14,203 nt of DNA from Ruminococcaceae bacterium UBA3710 (GTDB lineage Bacteria; Bacillota; Clostridia; Oscillospirales; Acutalibacteraceae). The notes below the pieces were generated by a model that was not told the DNA's origin, made no database searches, and saw only the letters and a program-made list of their open reading frames with translations. Position 1 is the first letter of the stretch. Each line of letters begins with the position of its first letter. Location of the stretch: NCBI GenBank assembly GCA_002371985.1, contig DFHZ01000010.1:1-14203 (forward strand), written 5' to 3'. Below, one piece after another: positions 7,275 through 13,580 of the stretch. Position numbers and translations under genes: made by a program.

Positions 7275-7293
7275 CGAACTCAAAGGGGATAAA

Positions 7294-7309
7294 TTATGAA
7301 TTTTCGTAA
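7294..7309. promoter_or_regulatory. Operator O2
   Basis: TTATGAATTTTCGTAA, one good half-site (TTTCGTAA) and one degenerate half, matching the O1/O3/O4 pattern TTACGAAAWTTCGTAA. It lies between the two facing promoters, downstream of both predicted start sites. Its centre is 41 bp from O1 and 32 bp from O3, close to whole numbers of helical turns. Confidence 0.6.
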
Positions 7310-7352
7310 TCACAAGCATATTATATTACGAAAATTCGTAAATGTCAAGTAA
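7296..7352 (+). CDS. Possible 18-residue leader peptide before xre
   Basis: An ATG at 7296 preceded by AAAGGGG (7282-7288) with 7-nt spacing opens an 18-codon frame ending in TAA at 7350, reading MNFRNHKHIILRKFVNVK. It would be the first open frame on the xre transcript, which begins near 7281. The peptide is strongly basic. The sequence is constrained by O2 and O3 and by the opposing promoter, so the frame may be accidental; the well-placed SD is the only positive evidence. Confidence 0.3.
   Translation: MNFRNHKHIILRKFVNVK
7320..7348 (-). promoter_or_regulatory. Perfect consensus promoter of the zinc-ribbon/sigma-like operon with operator O3 in the spacer
   Basis: On the minus strand TTGACA (7348-7343), 17-nt spacer, TATAAT (7325-7320), again a full consensus match. 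The spacer is one base plus the palindrome at 7326-7341 (TTACGAAAATTCGTAA on the plus strand, O3), in the same register as O1 in the opposing promoter. Transcription starts near 7313 and gives a 93-nt leader that runs through the xre promoter before the zinc-ribbon ATG at 7220. Confidence 0.85.
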
Positions 7353-7356
7353 AATT

Positions 7357-7372
7357 TTACGAAATTTAGTAA
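7357..7372. promoter_or_regulatory. Operator O4
   Basis: TTACGAAATTTAGTAA, the fourth copy of the 16-bp operator pattern, one base off perfect dyad symmetry. Its centre is 31 bp from O3. It lies 16 bp before the xre start codon and upstream of the minus-strand -35 box, where it could act as an extra cooperative site or as a roadblock on xre transcription. Confidence 0.65.
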
Positions 7373-7388
7373 TTTAGGGGATGGAAGT

Positions 7389-7721
7389 ATGCCATTGACT
7401 TATGAAAGAATAGAAAGCCTTTGCAAGGAAAAAGGAATAAATGTTACTGCTTTATGCACAAATTGCGGTATTCCGAGGGCTTCGCTATCCGATTATAAAT
7501 CGGGCAGAAAAAAAACACTTTCTGCAAAGACGCTATCCTTGATTGCTGATTATTTTGGTGTCAGTGTAGATTTTCTGTATGGTAAAACGGACAATCAAAA
7601 AGACAATACCGCTCTTAAAGTTGCTCTTTTCGGGGGCGACTCTGTTGTTACCGATGAGATGTGGGACGAGGTAAAGCGTTACGCAGAATATATTAAGGAG
7701 CGAGAAAATGGAAACAAATAG
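7389..7721 (+). CDS. XRE-family repressor (ImmR-like)
   Basis: A 110-residue protein with an N-terminal lambda-repressor-type helix-turn-helix (residues 4-66: ERIESLCKEKGINVTALC, IPRASLSDYKSGRKK, LSLIADYFGVSVDFLYG). A short C-terminal part (ALFGGDSVVTDEMWDEVKRYAEYIKERE) is common in clostridial XRE repressors that are paired with ImmA proteases. It is the expected ligand of the four TTACGAAAWTTCGTAA operators upstream and would repress both facing promoters. The ATG at 7389 has an AGGGG SD. The following metallopeptidase gene overlaps it by 14 nt. In ICEBs1 ImmR and Deinococcus DdrO, similar repressors are cut in their C-terminal part by the partner protease; that is inference here. Confidence 0.88.
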   Translation: MPLTYERIESLCKEKGINVTALCTNCGIPRASLSDYKSGRKKTLSAKTLSLIADYFGVSVDFLYGKTDNQKDNTALKVALFGGDSVVTDEMWDEVKRYAEYIKERENGNK

Positions 7722-8103
7722 GCTCTATAGTCTGGCAAACGCACACGGCGTTATAATTGACAGGCTCAGTGTCCCTAAAAACAAATCGGTTTCGGTAAAA
7801 TCAGACGGAAAATATTTTGTTTGTATCGATAAAGATTTATCGGGTGCAAGTGAAAAGGTTTGTTTAGCCCACGAACTCGGGCATTGTGCAACGAGTAGTT
7901 TTTATAACATCTACTCGCCTTTTGACATACGAGAGAAACACGAAAAAAGGGCAGATAAATGGGCTATTACAAAGTTAGTACCGAAACCTCTTTTTGACAA
8001 GGCATTAAAAAACGGTTATGATAATGTATATTCCCTTGCGGAATACTTTGGTGTTACCACCGACTTTATGCAAAAAGCAGTTGACTATTATTTGGCTGTT
8101 TAA
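7708..8103 (+). CDS. ImmA/IrrE-type zinc metallopeptidase (candidate anti-repressor)
   Basis: A 131-residue protein with the ImmA/IrrE (COG2856, DUF955) gluzincin motif H55-E-L-G-H59 in CLAHELGHCATS, followed by the downstream acidic block KHEKRADKWAITKLVP, where E79 is a likely third zinc ligand. The C-terminal helices (SLAEYFGVTTDFMQKAVDYY) are typical of the family. The protein is compact and lacks the GAF-like sensor domain of Deinococcus IrrE, as in ICE- and phage-encoded ImmA. The ATG at 7708 has an AAGGAG SD inside the end of xre, so the pair is translationally coupled. The expected role is cleavage of the XRE repressor in response to a stress signal. Confidence 0.9.
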   Translation: METNRLYSLANAHGVIIDRLSVPKNKSVSVKSDGKYFVCIDKDLSGASEKVCLAHELGHCATSSFYNIYSPFDIREKHEKRADKWAITKLVPKPLFDKALKNGYDNVYSLAEYFGVTTDFMQKAVDYYLAV

Positions 8104-8125
8104 TTCTTAAAACTATAAAAAACAC

Positions 8126-8154
8126 TTGCAAAATAGTATAATAAATGGTATTAT
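8126..8154 (+). promoter_or_regulatory. Promoter of the pheS-pheT-permease operon
   Basis: TTGCAA (8126-8131), 17-nt spacer, TATTAT (8149-8154), just before the T-box leader. The predicted start is near 8161. No terminator was seen between immA (stop at 8103) and this promoter. Confidence 0.75.
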
Positions 8155-8160
8155 ACAGTA

Positions 8161-8424
8161 TGTAAATGCGATGAAAAAGGAAAGTAGAATGATTTTTTTG
8201 TTTTAAGAGAGAAGCGGTCGAGGCTGTAAGCCGCTTTAAGCAGAGTTCATTTGAAGTTCCCTTTGGAGCAGTATTACTGAATATTTCGAGTAGGTAATAA
8301 CGGTCAGACTCCGTTAAAGGTCTTACGAGTGTTTGCTCAGATTTTAAGCAAAAATAACGGGTGGTACCGCGGAGCGATATTTTTTCGACTTCGTCCTGTT
8401 TATCGGGGCGAAGTCTTATTTTTT
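8161..8424 (+). ncRNA. T-box riboswitch (tRNA-Phe-responsive) upstream of pheS
   Basis: A leader of about 260 nt. Near the 5' end is the usual GATGAAAAAGGAAAGTAG segment, then the AGAGAG element and the stem AGCGG...CCGCT. Two TTC (Phe) triplets, at 8246-8248 and 8257-8259, are candidate specifier codons. A stem ACGG...CCGT follows. The conserved T-box core GGGTGGTACCGCGG is at 8359-8372, followed by a terminator hairpin. Uncharged tRNA-Phe would pair with the specifier and with the GGTACC-containing bulge and favour antitermination of pheST. The first TTC is preferred from its place after the apical stem, but the fold was not computed. Confidence 0.93.
8387..8424 (+). terminator. T-box intrinsic terminator
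   Basis: Arms GACTTCGTCC and GGGGCGAAGTC around a short loop (8387-8415), followed by TTATTTTTT. It is mutually exclusive with the T-box antiterminator because it shares the bases after the GGTACCGCGG core. Confidence 0.88.
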
Positions 8425-8455
8425 GCCCTCAAAACTTTTATTACGGAGGTCTTTT

Positions 8456-9475
8456 ATGAAAGAACAACTTGAAAGTATCAGGTCGGCAGCCTTGGAGGCT
8501 GTTAAGAATGCAATTTCCGAAAAAGAAATTGAAGAACTGCGTGTTAAGTATTTAGGTAAAAAAGGCGAACTTACCGCAATTCTTAAACAAATGGGCGGTT
8601 TATCCGCCGAAGAACGCCCGAAAATGGGTCAACTTGTAAACGAGGCAAAGCAAAATGTTGAGAACCTTATCTCAAAAAGAGGTCAGGAATTAAAACTTAA
8701 GGCTACCGAGTTAAAGTTAAAATCCGAAACTATTGATATTACCATGCCGCCAAAGAAAAGAGAGGTAGGAAAACTGCACCCTCTCAATACCGTTCTTGAC
8801 GATATGATTGATATTTTCCAATCTATGGGATTTGATGTTTTGGACGGACCTGAGGTTGAAACCGACCACTATAATTTTGAATGTCTTAATGTTCCGGCAG
8901 ACCACCCCGCAAGAGATATGCAGGATACTTTTTACCTTGGCGAAAACCTGCTTTTACGCACACAGACATCTGCCGCTCAAATCCGTACTATGGAAACAAG
9001 AAAGCCCCCTATCCGTATTATTTGTCCCGGTCGTGTTTTCAGAGCCGACGAGGTTGACGCAACCCATTCCCCTGTTTTCCACCAAATTGAGGGACTTGTT
9101 GTTGACAAGGGAATTACTATGTGCGACCTTAAAGGTGTTCTTGAGCAGTTTGCTCACGAAATCTACGGTAAAGACACAGAGGTAAAATTCAGACCTTCTT
9201 TCTTCCCGTTCACAGAGCCTTCGGTTGAGGTTGATGTAACATGCAGCGAATGCGGAGGAAAAGGCTGTCGTGTATGCAAAGGCAGCGGTTGGATTGAAAT
9301 ACTCGGTGCCGGAATGGTTCACCCTAATGTTTTAAGAAGTTGCGGAATTGACCCTGATGTTTATTCCGGCTTTGCTTTCGGTATCGGTCTTGACCGACTT
9401 ACAACAACAAGATATAAAATCAGCGATATTCGTCTTCTCTTCGAAAACGATAAGCGTTTTCTTAATCAGTTTTAA
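8456..9475 (+). CDS. pheS: Phenylalanine--tRNA ligase alpha subunit
   Basis: A 339-residue class II aminoacyl-tRNA synthetase catalytic subunit (alpha of the alpha2beta2 enzyme), which attaches Phe to tRNA-Phe. Residues 1-90 form the N-terminal tRNA-binding coiled coil. The class II catalytic core follows, with the motif 1 region [19 protein letters not shown] at 108-126, motif 2 [20 protein letters not shown] at 195-214, and motif 3 [11 protein letters not shown] at 305-315. The four-cysteine loop C263SEC...C271RVC274 is common in Firmicute PheS. The frame extends to a TTG at 8423 inside the terminator, but ATG 8456 has a CGGAGGT SD at the right distance and fits the family start. It is regulated by the T-box upstream, and pheT follows after 16 nt. 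Confidence 0.98.
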   Translation: MKEQLESIRSAALEAVKNAISEKEIEELRVKYLGKKGELTAILKQMGGLSAEERPKMGQLVNEAKQNVENLISKRGQELKLKATELKLKSETIDITMPPKKREVGKLHPLNTVLDDMIDIFQSMGFDVLDGPEVETDHYNFECLNVPADHPARDMQDTFYLGENLLLRTQTSAAQIRTMETRKPPIRIICPGRVFRADEVDATHSPVFHQIEGLVVDKGITMCDLKGVLEQFAHEIYGKDTEVKFRPSFFPFTEPSVEVDVTCSECGGKGCRVCKGSGWIEILGAGMVHPNVLRSCGIDPDVYSGFAFGIGLDRLTTTRYKISDIRLLFENDKRFLNQF

Positions 9476-9491
9476 AGGGGGTTAAAGATTT

Positions 9492-11885
9492 ATGAAGATT
9501 TCACTTAATGCACTTAAATACTATGTTGATATAAATGTATCGGTTGAAGAACTCTGCGATAAAATGACACTTGCCGGGTTTGAAATCGAGTCTATCGAAA
9601 ATCAGGGCGAAAACATTAAAAATGTTGTTGCCGCAAAAATCGTAAAAATAACTCCCCATGAGGATAGCGACCATTTGCAGGTTTGTCAAATGGATGTCGG
9701 AAAAGACGAACTCGTCCAAATCGTAACCGGGGCACAGAACATAAGCGAGGGCGACCTTGTCCCTGCCGCTTTAGACGACAGTTATTTACCGAACGGTATT
9801 CATATTGTTGCAGGAAAACTTCGTGGTGTTGCCTCAAACGGAATGTTGTGCTCCGGCGGAGAACTCGGTCTTACCGAGGCGGATTATGAGGGTGCTTCGG
9901 TAAACGGAATTTTGATTTTGCACGAAGATAACTGCTCTACAGGTACCGATATAAAGAAAGTTTTAGGTCTTAATGACTGCATTATCGACTTTAAGATTAC
10001 CGCAAACCGACCCGACTGCAACTGTTTTATAGGTGTTGCAAAGGAGATTTCGGTTGTTTTGGGAACCCAATTAAGACTACCGAATCCGCAGTTCAAAACA
10101 ACAACCGAAAATATTTCAGATTATATTGATGTTGAGGTTAAAAACTTTGAACTCTGCCCGAGATATATCGGAAGAGTTGTAAGAAACCTTAGAATTAAAC
10201 CATCTCCCGATTGGATGCAAAAAGCAATAACCGCTTCGGGTATGCGACCGATTAACAACATAGTTGATATTACAAACTTTGTTATGCTCGAAACCGGTCA
10301 GCCTATGCACGCTTTTAACTATGACGAATTAGAGGGCAAAAAAATCATTGTACGGAATGCAAAATCGGGCGAGAAAATTACAACCCTTGACGGCAACGAA
10401 TATAATCTGACCCCCGATATGCTCGTAATTGCCGACGGCGAAAAGCCGTCCTGCCTTGCCGGTATTATGGGCGGAAAAGAAAGCGAGATTGAAGACGATA
10501 CTAAAAATCTTTTCCTCGAATCCGCTAAATTCAAAAGGGATAATATCCGTCATACGGGACGCACTCTCGGTATCCGTACAGAGGCTTCGGGACGGTATGA
10601 AAAAGGCATTGATATAATAAATGTAGAATATGCTATGAACAGAGCCCTTGAACTAATTGACACCCTTGATGCAGGTGATATTGTAGACGGTGTTATCGAC
10701 AGAAACGAGGGGCTTCCTACCGATAGAATATTAAATGTAAAGACCGCTGATATTTTAGCCCTTTTAGGAGTGGAGATACCCGAAACGGATGTTGTTTCTA
10801 TTCTTAACAAATTAGGTCTTAAAACAACTGCTTTAAACGGTATGCTTACGGTAAATGTTCCTTCTATCCGTGATGATATTGAGGGCAGAGCAGATTTGGC
10901 CGAGGAAGTTATGCGAATTTACGGCTATGACCATATTGTAAGCACACCTATGAGAGGCGATGTTATAAGAGGAACTCTGTTGCCCGAACGAATTAAAGCA
11001 AACAAAATAAAGAAACTTCTTTGCAGTTTGGGCGCTTATGAAATTGCTACCTATTCATTTATTTCGTCAGGTGCACTTGATACCCTTAATCTTGCCGAAG
11101 ATGACGAGCGTAGGAATGCAATAAAACTTTTAAATCCGCTCGGAGATGAGTATTCGGTTTTAAGAACTCAACTTACAACAAGTATGCTTAATGTTCTTTC
11201 CACCAACATTAACAGAAAAATAGAATCTGCAAGATTTTTTGAAATCTCAAAGAGGTTTATTCCTAAATCTCTTCCTTTGACCGAGCAACCTTATGAACTT
11301 CCTACTATGAGTATCGGTGTTTACGGTAATGACGAAGATTTCTTTACATTAAAGGGTATTATAGAAGAACTAATGACCCTTATGGGTGCACATACGCAGT
11401 ATGAAAGAAGCAATGAGCCGTATCTGCATCCCGGTCGTCAGGCACTTGTTAAGGCTAATAATGTACCGGCTTGTGTATTCGGCGAAGTTCATCCGTCTGT
11501 TGCAGATACCTACGGTATTGACAGAAGAGTTTATGTAGCAGAAATTAAACTTGATGTTTTGTATGCAATAAACAAGAGAAAAACCGTATTCAAACCGCTT
11601 CCTAAATTCCCTGCCGTTGAGCGAGATTTTGCCTTCCTTTGCGATAAGGACATTTCGGTAGGAACATTAGAACAGGCAATCTCCAAGGGTGCAGGAAGAC
11701 TTCTTGAAAAAATTAAGTTGTTTGATGTTTACGAAGGCTCTCAAATTCCGCAAGGCAAAAAGAGTGTTGCATACAGCGTATTCCTTCGTTCCGCTGATTC
11801 TACATTAAGCGACGAACAGATTGACACCGCAACCAAGAACATTATTGAAAAACTTGAAAAAGTCGGTGCGGAGCTTAGAAAATAA
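9492..11885 (+). CDS. pheT: Phenylalanine--tRNA ligase beta subunit
   Basis: A 797-residue beta subunit, normal length for bacteria. It has an EMAP/OB-type tRNA-binding domain at about 40-150 (NVVAAKIVKITPHEDSDHLQVC), the B3/B4 editing domain at about 205-390 (SGMRPINNIVDITNFVMLETGQPMHAFNYDEL) and B5 at about 405-480. The catalytic-like domain, without active motifs, covers about 490-690, and the C-terminal ferredoxin-fold anticodon-binding domain about 700-797 (KPLPKFPAVERDFAFLCDKDISVGTLEQAI). The SD is AAGGGGG. No frameshift is seen. Its stop overlaps the permease start by one base (TAATG), so the permease is read as part of the same operon. Confidence 0.98.
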   Translation: MKISLNALKYYVDINVSVEELCDKMTLAGFEIESIENQGENIKNVVAAKIVKITPHEDSDHLQVCQMDVGKDELVQIVTGAQNISEGDLVPAALDDSYLPNGIHIVAGKLRGVASNGMLCSGGELGLTEADYEGASVNGILILHEDNCSTGTDIKKVLGLNDCIIDFKITANRPDCNCFIGVAKEISVVLGTQLRLPNPQFKTTTENISDYIDVEVKNFELCPRYIGRVVRNLRIKPSPDWMQKAITASGMRPINNIVDITNFVMLETGQPMHAFNYDELEGKKIIVRNAKSGEKITTLDGNEYNLTPDMLVIADGEKPSCLAGIMGGKESEIEDDTKNLFLESAKFKRDNIRHTGRTLGIRTEASGRYEKGIDIINVEYAMNRALELIDTLDAGDIVDGVIDRNEGLPTDRILNVKTADILALLGVEIPETDVVSILNKLGLKTTALNGMLTVNVPSIRDDIEGRADLAEEVMRIYGYDHIVSTPMRGDVIRGTLLPERIKANKIKKLLCSLGAYEIATYSFISSGALDTLNLAEDDERRNAIKLLNPLGDEYSVLRTQLTTSMLNVLSTNINRKIESARFFEISKRFIPKSLPLTEQPYELPTMSIGVYGNDEDFFTLKGIIEELMTLMGAHTQYERSNEPYLHPGRQALVKANNVPACVFGEVHPSVADTYGIDRRVYVAEIKLDVLYAINKRKTVFKPLPKFPAVERDFAFLCDKDISVGTLEQAISKGAGRLLEKIKLFDVYEGSQIPQGKKSVAYSVFLRSADSTLSDEQIDTATKNIIEKLEKVGAELRK

Positions 11886-12805
11886 TGATATTTTTTACCG
11901 TTTTTAAACAGGTAATAATACTATTTATTCTGATTTTTACCGGCGTTTTTCTGGCAAAGAAAAATTTCTTTACCGAAAACGCCGTAAAATCTGTTACGGA
12001 TATTGTACTATACCTTGTATCGCCTTGTGTTATTATCAAATCATTTATAAGAAAATGCGATATGGAAATACTTAAAAATGTTCTTTTAAGTTTCCTCGTT
12101 GCGGCAGTAGTTCATATTGTTTTTATTGTTGTGGCAAATATCTTGTTGCACGATAAAGACGATGCCCGAAAGAGAGTTCTTCGCTTTGGTGCCGTTTTCG
12201 GCAACTGCGGATTTATGTCGCTTCCCATACAACAGGCAATTTTGGGCGATTTGGGAGTTTTATATTGTGCATCGTTTATAGCGGTATTCAATGTTTTTTC
12301 GTGGACATACGGCATAGCCGAGATGAGCGGAAACAAGTCCGATATGTCAGTTAAAAGAATATTTTTAAATCCCGGAGTTATTGCTACTGCTATCGGATTT
12401 ATCATTTTTTCGCTTTCAATTCCCGTGCCGGAAGTTGTATCAATGCCTATCGGATACTTTGCCGCACTTAATACACCCGTACCTATGCTTGTTATCGGGT
12501 ATCATTTGTCAAAATCAAATTTAAGAAATGCTATAAGCGATGCTAATTGCTTTATCTCCTGCCTTGCTAAACTTATAATACTTCCCGTAGTGGCTCTTAG
12601 TATTATTTACCTTATCGGCATAAGGGGCGATTTGTTTGTATCAACCGCAATAAGTGCTTCTTCGCCTGTTGCTGCATATACGACTATGTTTTCATATAAG
12701 TTTAAAAAAGCGACTAATCTTTCGGTAAATCTTGTGTCGCTGTCTACTCTGCTTTCGCTTTTAACTATACCTGTCATTGTTGCGTTAGCACAAAAACTCG
12801 CATAA
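11885..12805 (+). CDS. AEC-family permease (auxin efflux carrier-like)
   Basis: A 306-residue integral membrane protein of the AEC (MleP/YfdV-like) transporter family. It opens with IIFTVFKQVIILFILIFTGVFLAKKNFF-type sequence, and shows the family blocks VLYLVSPCVIIKSF, FGNCGFMSLPIQQAILG (about 105-121) and a C-terminal SASSPVAAYTTMFSYKF (about 257-273). Around nine or ten hydrophobic segments can be counted. Substrates in the family are organic acids and similar anions, and the one here cannot be told from sequence. The ATG overlaps the pheT stop, so expression follows the T-box. A functional link to phenylalanine metabolism is possible but unproven. No convincing terminator follows it; an AT-only 8-bp inverted repeat at 12808-12827 is weak. 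Confidence 0.9.
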   Translation: MIFFTVFKQVIILFILIFTGVFLAKKNFFTENAVKSVTDIVLYLVSPCVIIKSFIRKCDMEILKNVLLSFLVAAVVHIVFIVVANILLHDKDDARKRVLRFGAVFGNCGFMSLPIQQAILGDLGVLYCASFIAVFNVFSWTYGIAEMSGNKSDMSVKRIFLNPGVIATAIGFIIFSLSIPVPEVVSMPIGYFAALNTPVPMLVIGYHLSKSNLRNAISDANCFISCLAKLIILPVVALSIIYLIGIRGDLFVSTAISASSPVAAYTTMFSYKFKKATNLSVNLVSLSTLLSLLTIPVIVALAQKLA

Positions 12806-12832
12806 GGAATTTTAATTTTTTAAAATTTATTC

Positions 12833-12861
12833 TTGCATTTTCATATAAACTGTGATATTAT
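12833..12861 (+). promoter_or_regulatory. Promoter of tRNA-Arg
   Basis: TTGCAT (12833-12838), 17-nt spacer, TATTAT (12856-12861). The predicted start is near 12868, about 28 nt before the mature tRNA. Confidence 0.7.
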
Positions 12862-12864
12862 ACT

Positions 12865-12888
12865 ATGGCGGTCAAAAATTACCGCCAT
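12865..12888 (+). other. Perfect 8-bp inverted repeat between promoter and tRNA-Arg
   Basis: ATGGCGGT (12865-12872) and ACCGCCAT (12881-12888) with an 8-nt AT-rich loop. It covers the expected transcription start. It is followed by AACTTTTG, not a clear T run, so it is not a typical terminator. It could be a weak terminator for the upstream operon, a 5'-leader hairpin of the tRNA precursor, or a protein-binding site. Confidence 0.5.
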
Positions 12889-12895
12889 AACTTTT

Positions 12896-12972
12896 GCGCC
12901 GGTAGCTCAGCTGGATAGAGCGTCTGGCTACGGACCAGAAGGTCGGGAGTTCGAATCTTCTCCGGCGCGCCA
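12896..12972 (+). tRNA. tRNA-Arg (anticodon ACG)
   Basis: A full cloverleaf: acceptor GCGCCGG/CCGGCGC, D arm GCTC...GAGC, anticodon stem TCTGG/CCAGA with loop CTACGGA, T arm GGGAG-TTCGAAT-CTTCT (with G-U pairs), discriminator G and encoded CCA. The anticodon ACG, normally deaminated to ICG, reads CGU, CGC and CGA. Confidence 0.96.
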
Positions 12973-13020
12973 AAGCGAAAATCCTGTCGATTATTGTCGT
13001 CAGGATTTTCGCTTTGTATT
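12973..13020 (+). terminator. Strong terminator of tRNA-Arg
   Basis: A perfect 15-bp inverted repeat, AAAGCGAAAATCCTG (from 12972) and CAGGATTTTCGCTTT (13001-13015), with a 14-nt loop. Its first base is the A of the CCA end. The uridine-rich side of the stem (GATTTTCGCTTT, then GTATT) fits intrinsic termination. Confidence 0.85.
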
Positions 13021-13094
13021 ATTCATTTTTCATTATTAGGTATTCATCATTCATTTGGCAAGGTTTTCGCAATGAATAATGAATAATGAATAAT
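13018..13094. repeat. Palindromic AT-rich repeat built on a 7-mer (small MITE-like element)
   Basis: Arms at 13018-13037 (ATTATTCATTTTTCATTATT) and 13075-13094 (AATAATGAATAATGAATAAT) match as an inverted repeat in 19 of 20 positions. The right arm contains the 7-mer GAATAAT in tandem, and the inner left segment at 13041-13055 (TATTCATCATTCATT) is a second imperfect partner. The centre is TTTGGCAAGGTTTTCGCAAT. It lies between the tRNA-Arg terminator and the promoter of the four-helix-bundle gene and has no coding capacity. It may be a mobile or recombination-derived repeat, and copies elsewhere in the genome cannot be checked here. Confidence 0.7.
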
Positions 13095-13122
13095 TGATTT
13101 AACTTGTAGTTTCTGCTATAAT
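13094..13122 (+). promoter_or_regulatory. Promoter of the four-helix-bundle gene
   Basis: TTGATT (13094-13099), 17-nt spacer, perfect TATAAT (13117-13122). The -35 hexamer overlaps the outer end of the palindromic repeat. The predicted start is near 13129, giving a short leader. Confidence 0.75.
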
Positions 13123-13144
13123 ACAAGCGAAGGCGGTGGATCAA

Positions 13145-13501
13145 ATGAAAGAAAATTTGCTTATAGATAAATCTATTTCTTTTGCTGCAAGAATTGTAAA
13201 ACTGCATCAGCATTTAATTAAGGATAAAAAAGAAACGGTTATTTCAAAACAAATAGTTCGTAGCGGTACGAGCATCGGTGCAAATATTAACGAAGCAAAT
13301 TACGGTCAAAGTAAGGCGGATTTTATTTCTAAAATGCATATAGCCTTAAAGGAAACCGCCGAAACGGAATATTGGATTAAATTACTTTATATGTCCGAAT
13401 ATATTGATACTAAAATGAGTAGTTCGTTACTTAATGACTGTTTGGAAATTAAGCGAATTCTAATTTCCTCTATTAATACAGCAAAGGAGAATAACAAATA
13501 A
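13145..13501 (+). CDS. Four-helix-bundle protein (23S rRNA intervening-sequence protein / Avd-like)
   Basis: A 118-residue all-helical protein of the IVP family (TIGR02436-type, also related to bacterial Avd proteins). The family core is clear: SFAARIVKLHQHL (12-24), VISKQIVRSGTSIGANINEANYGQSKADFISKM (32-64), ALKETAETEYWIKLLYMSEYI (67-87) and a last helix DCLEIKRILISSI (98-110). The frame extends to a GTG at 13136, but ATG 13145 has GGTGG at SD distance and matches the usual MKEN-like start. The gene is monocistronic, with its own promoter and a strong terminator. No reverse transcriptase or variable repeat, as in diversity-generating retroelements, is nearby, and no 23S rRNA gene is in the window. 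Function is unknown; RNA or nucleic-acid binding is assumed from basic patches. Confidence 0.93.
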   Translation: MKENLLIDKSISFAARIVKLHQHLIKDKKETVISKQIVRSGTSIGANINEANYGQSKADFISKMHIALKETAETEYWIKLLYMSEYIDTKMSSSLLNDCLEIKRILISSINTAKENNK

Positions 13502-13580
13502 TTTTGCTTCAAAAAATAATAATGTAAGAGGCAAAAAATTTACATATAATTCAATTATAAAGTATATCATAATTGATTAA

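Noticed and set aside
7221..7319. Extension of the zinc-ribbon gene to the ATG at 7319 or GTG at 7313
   Set aside because: ATG 7319 directly follows the -10 box and would not be transcribed. GTG 7313 would be leaderless, and the added residues look unlike a domain. ATG 7220 has a strong GGAGGAA SD and begins at the first zinc site.
6512..8103. Intact prophage or integrative element
   Set aside because: Only regulatory-type genes are present. No integrase, excisionase, terminase, relaxase or flanking att repeat was found between dinB and pheS.
8423..8455. Longer pheS start at TTG 8423
   Set aside because: It lies in the T tract of the T-box terminator, and the ATG at 8456 has a clear SD and matches the family start.
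12808..12827. AT-only inverted repeat after the permease as a terminator
   Set aside because: The stem has no G-C pairs and would be unstable; such repeats arise by chance in AT-rich spacers.
12833..13039. Open frame across tRNA-Arg
   Set aside because: It is a spurious translation of the tRNA, promoter and terminator; the familiar VAQLDRASGYGPEGREFESSPA string is a known tRNA artefact.
13018..13094. Short repeated GAATAAT units as a CRISPR array
   Set aside because: Units are 7 nt with no spacers, arranged as an inverted repeat, with no cas genes nearby.
13136..13144. GTG start of the four-helix-bundle gene
   Set aside because: The GTG is part of the probable SD (GGTGG) for ATG 13145, and homologues start with MKEN-like residues.
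13145..13501. Diversity-generating retroelement (Avd-like protein)
   Set aside because: No reverse transcriptase, template repeat or variable repeat is near the gene; the protein alone does not define such a system.
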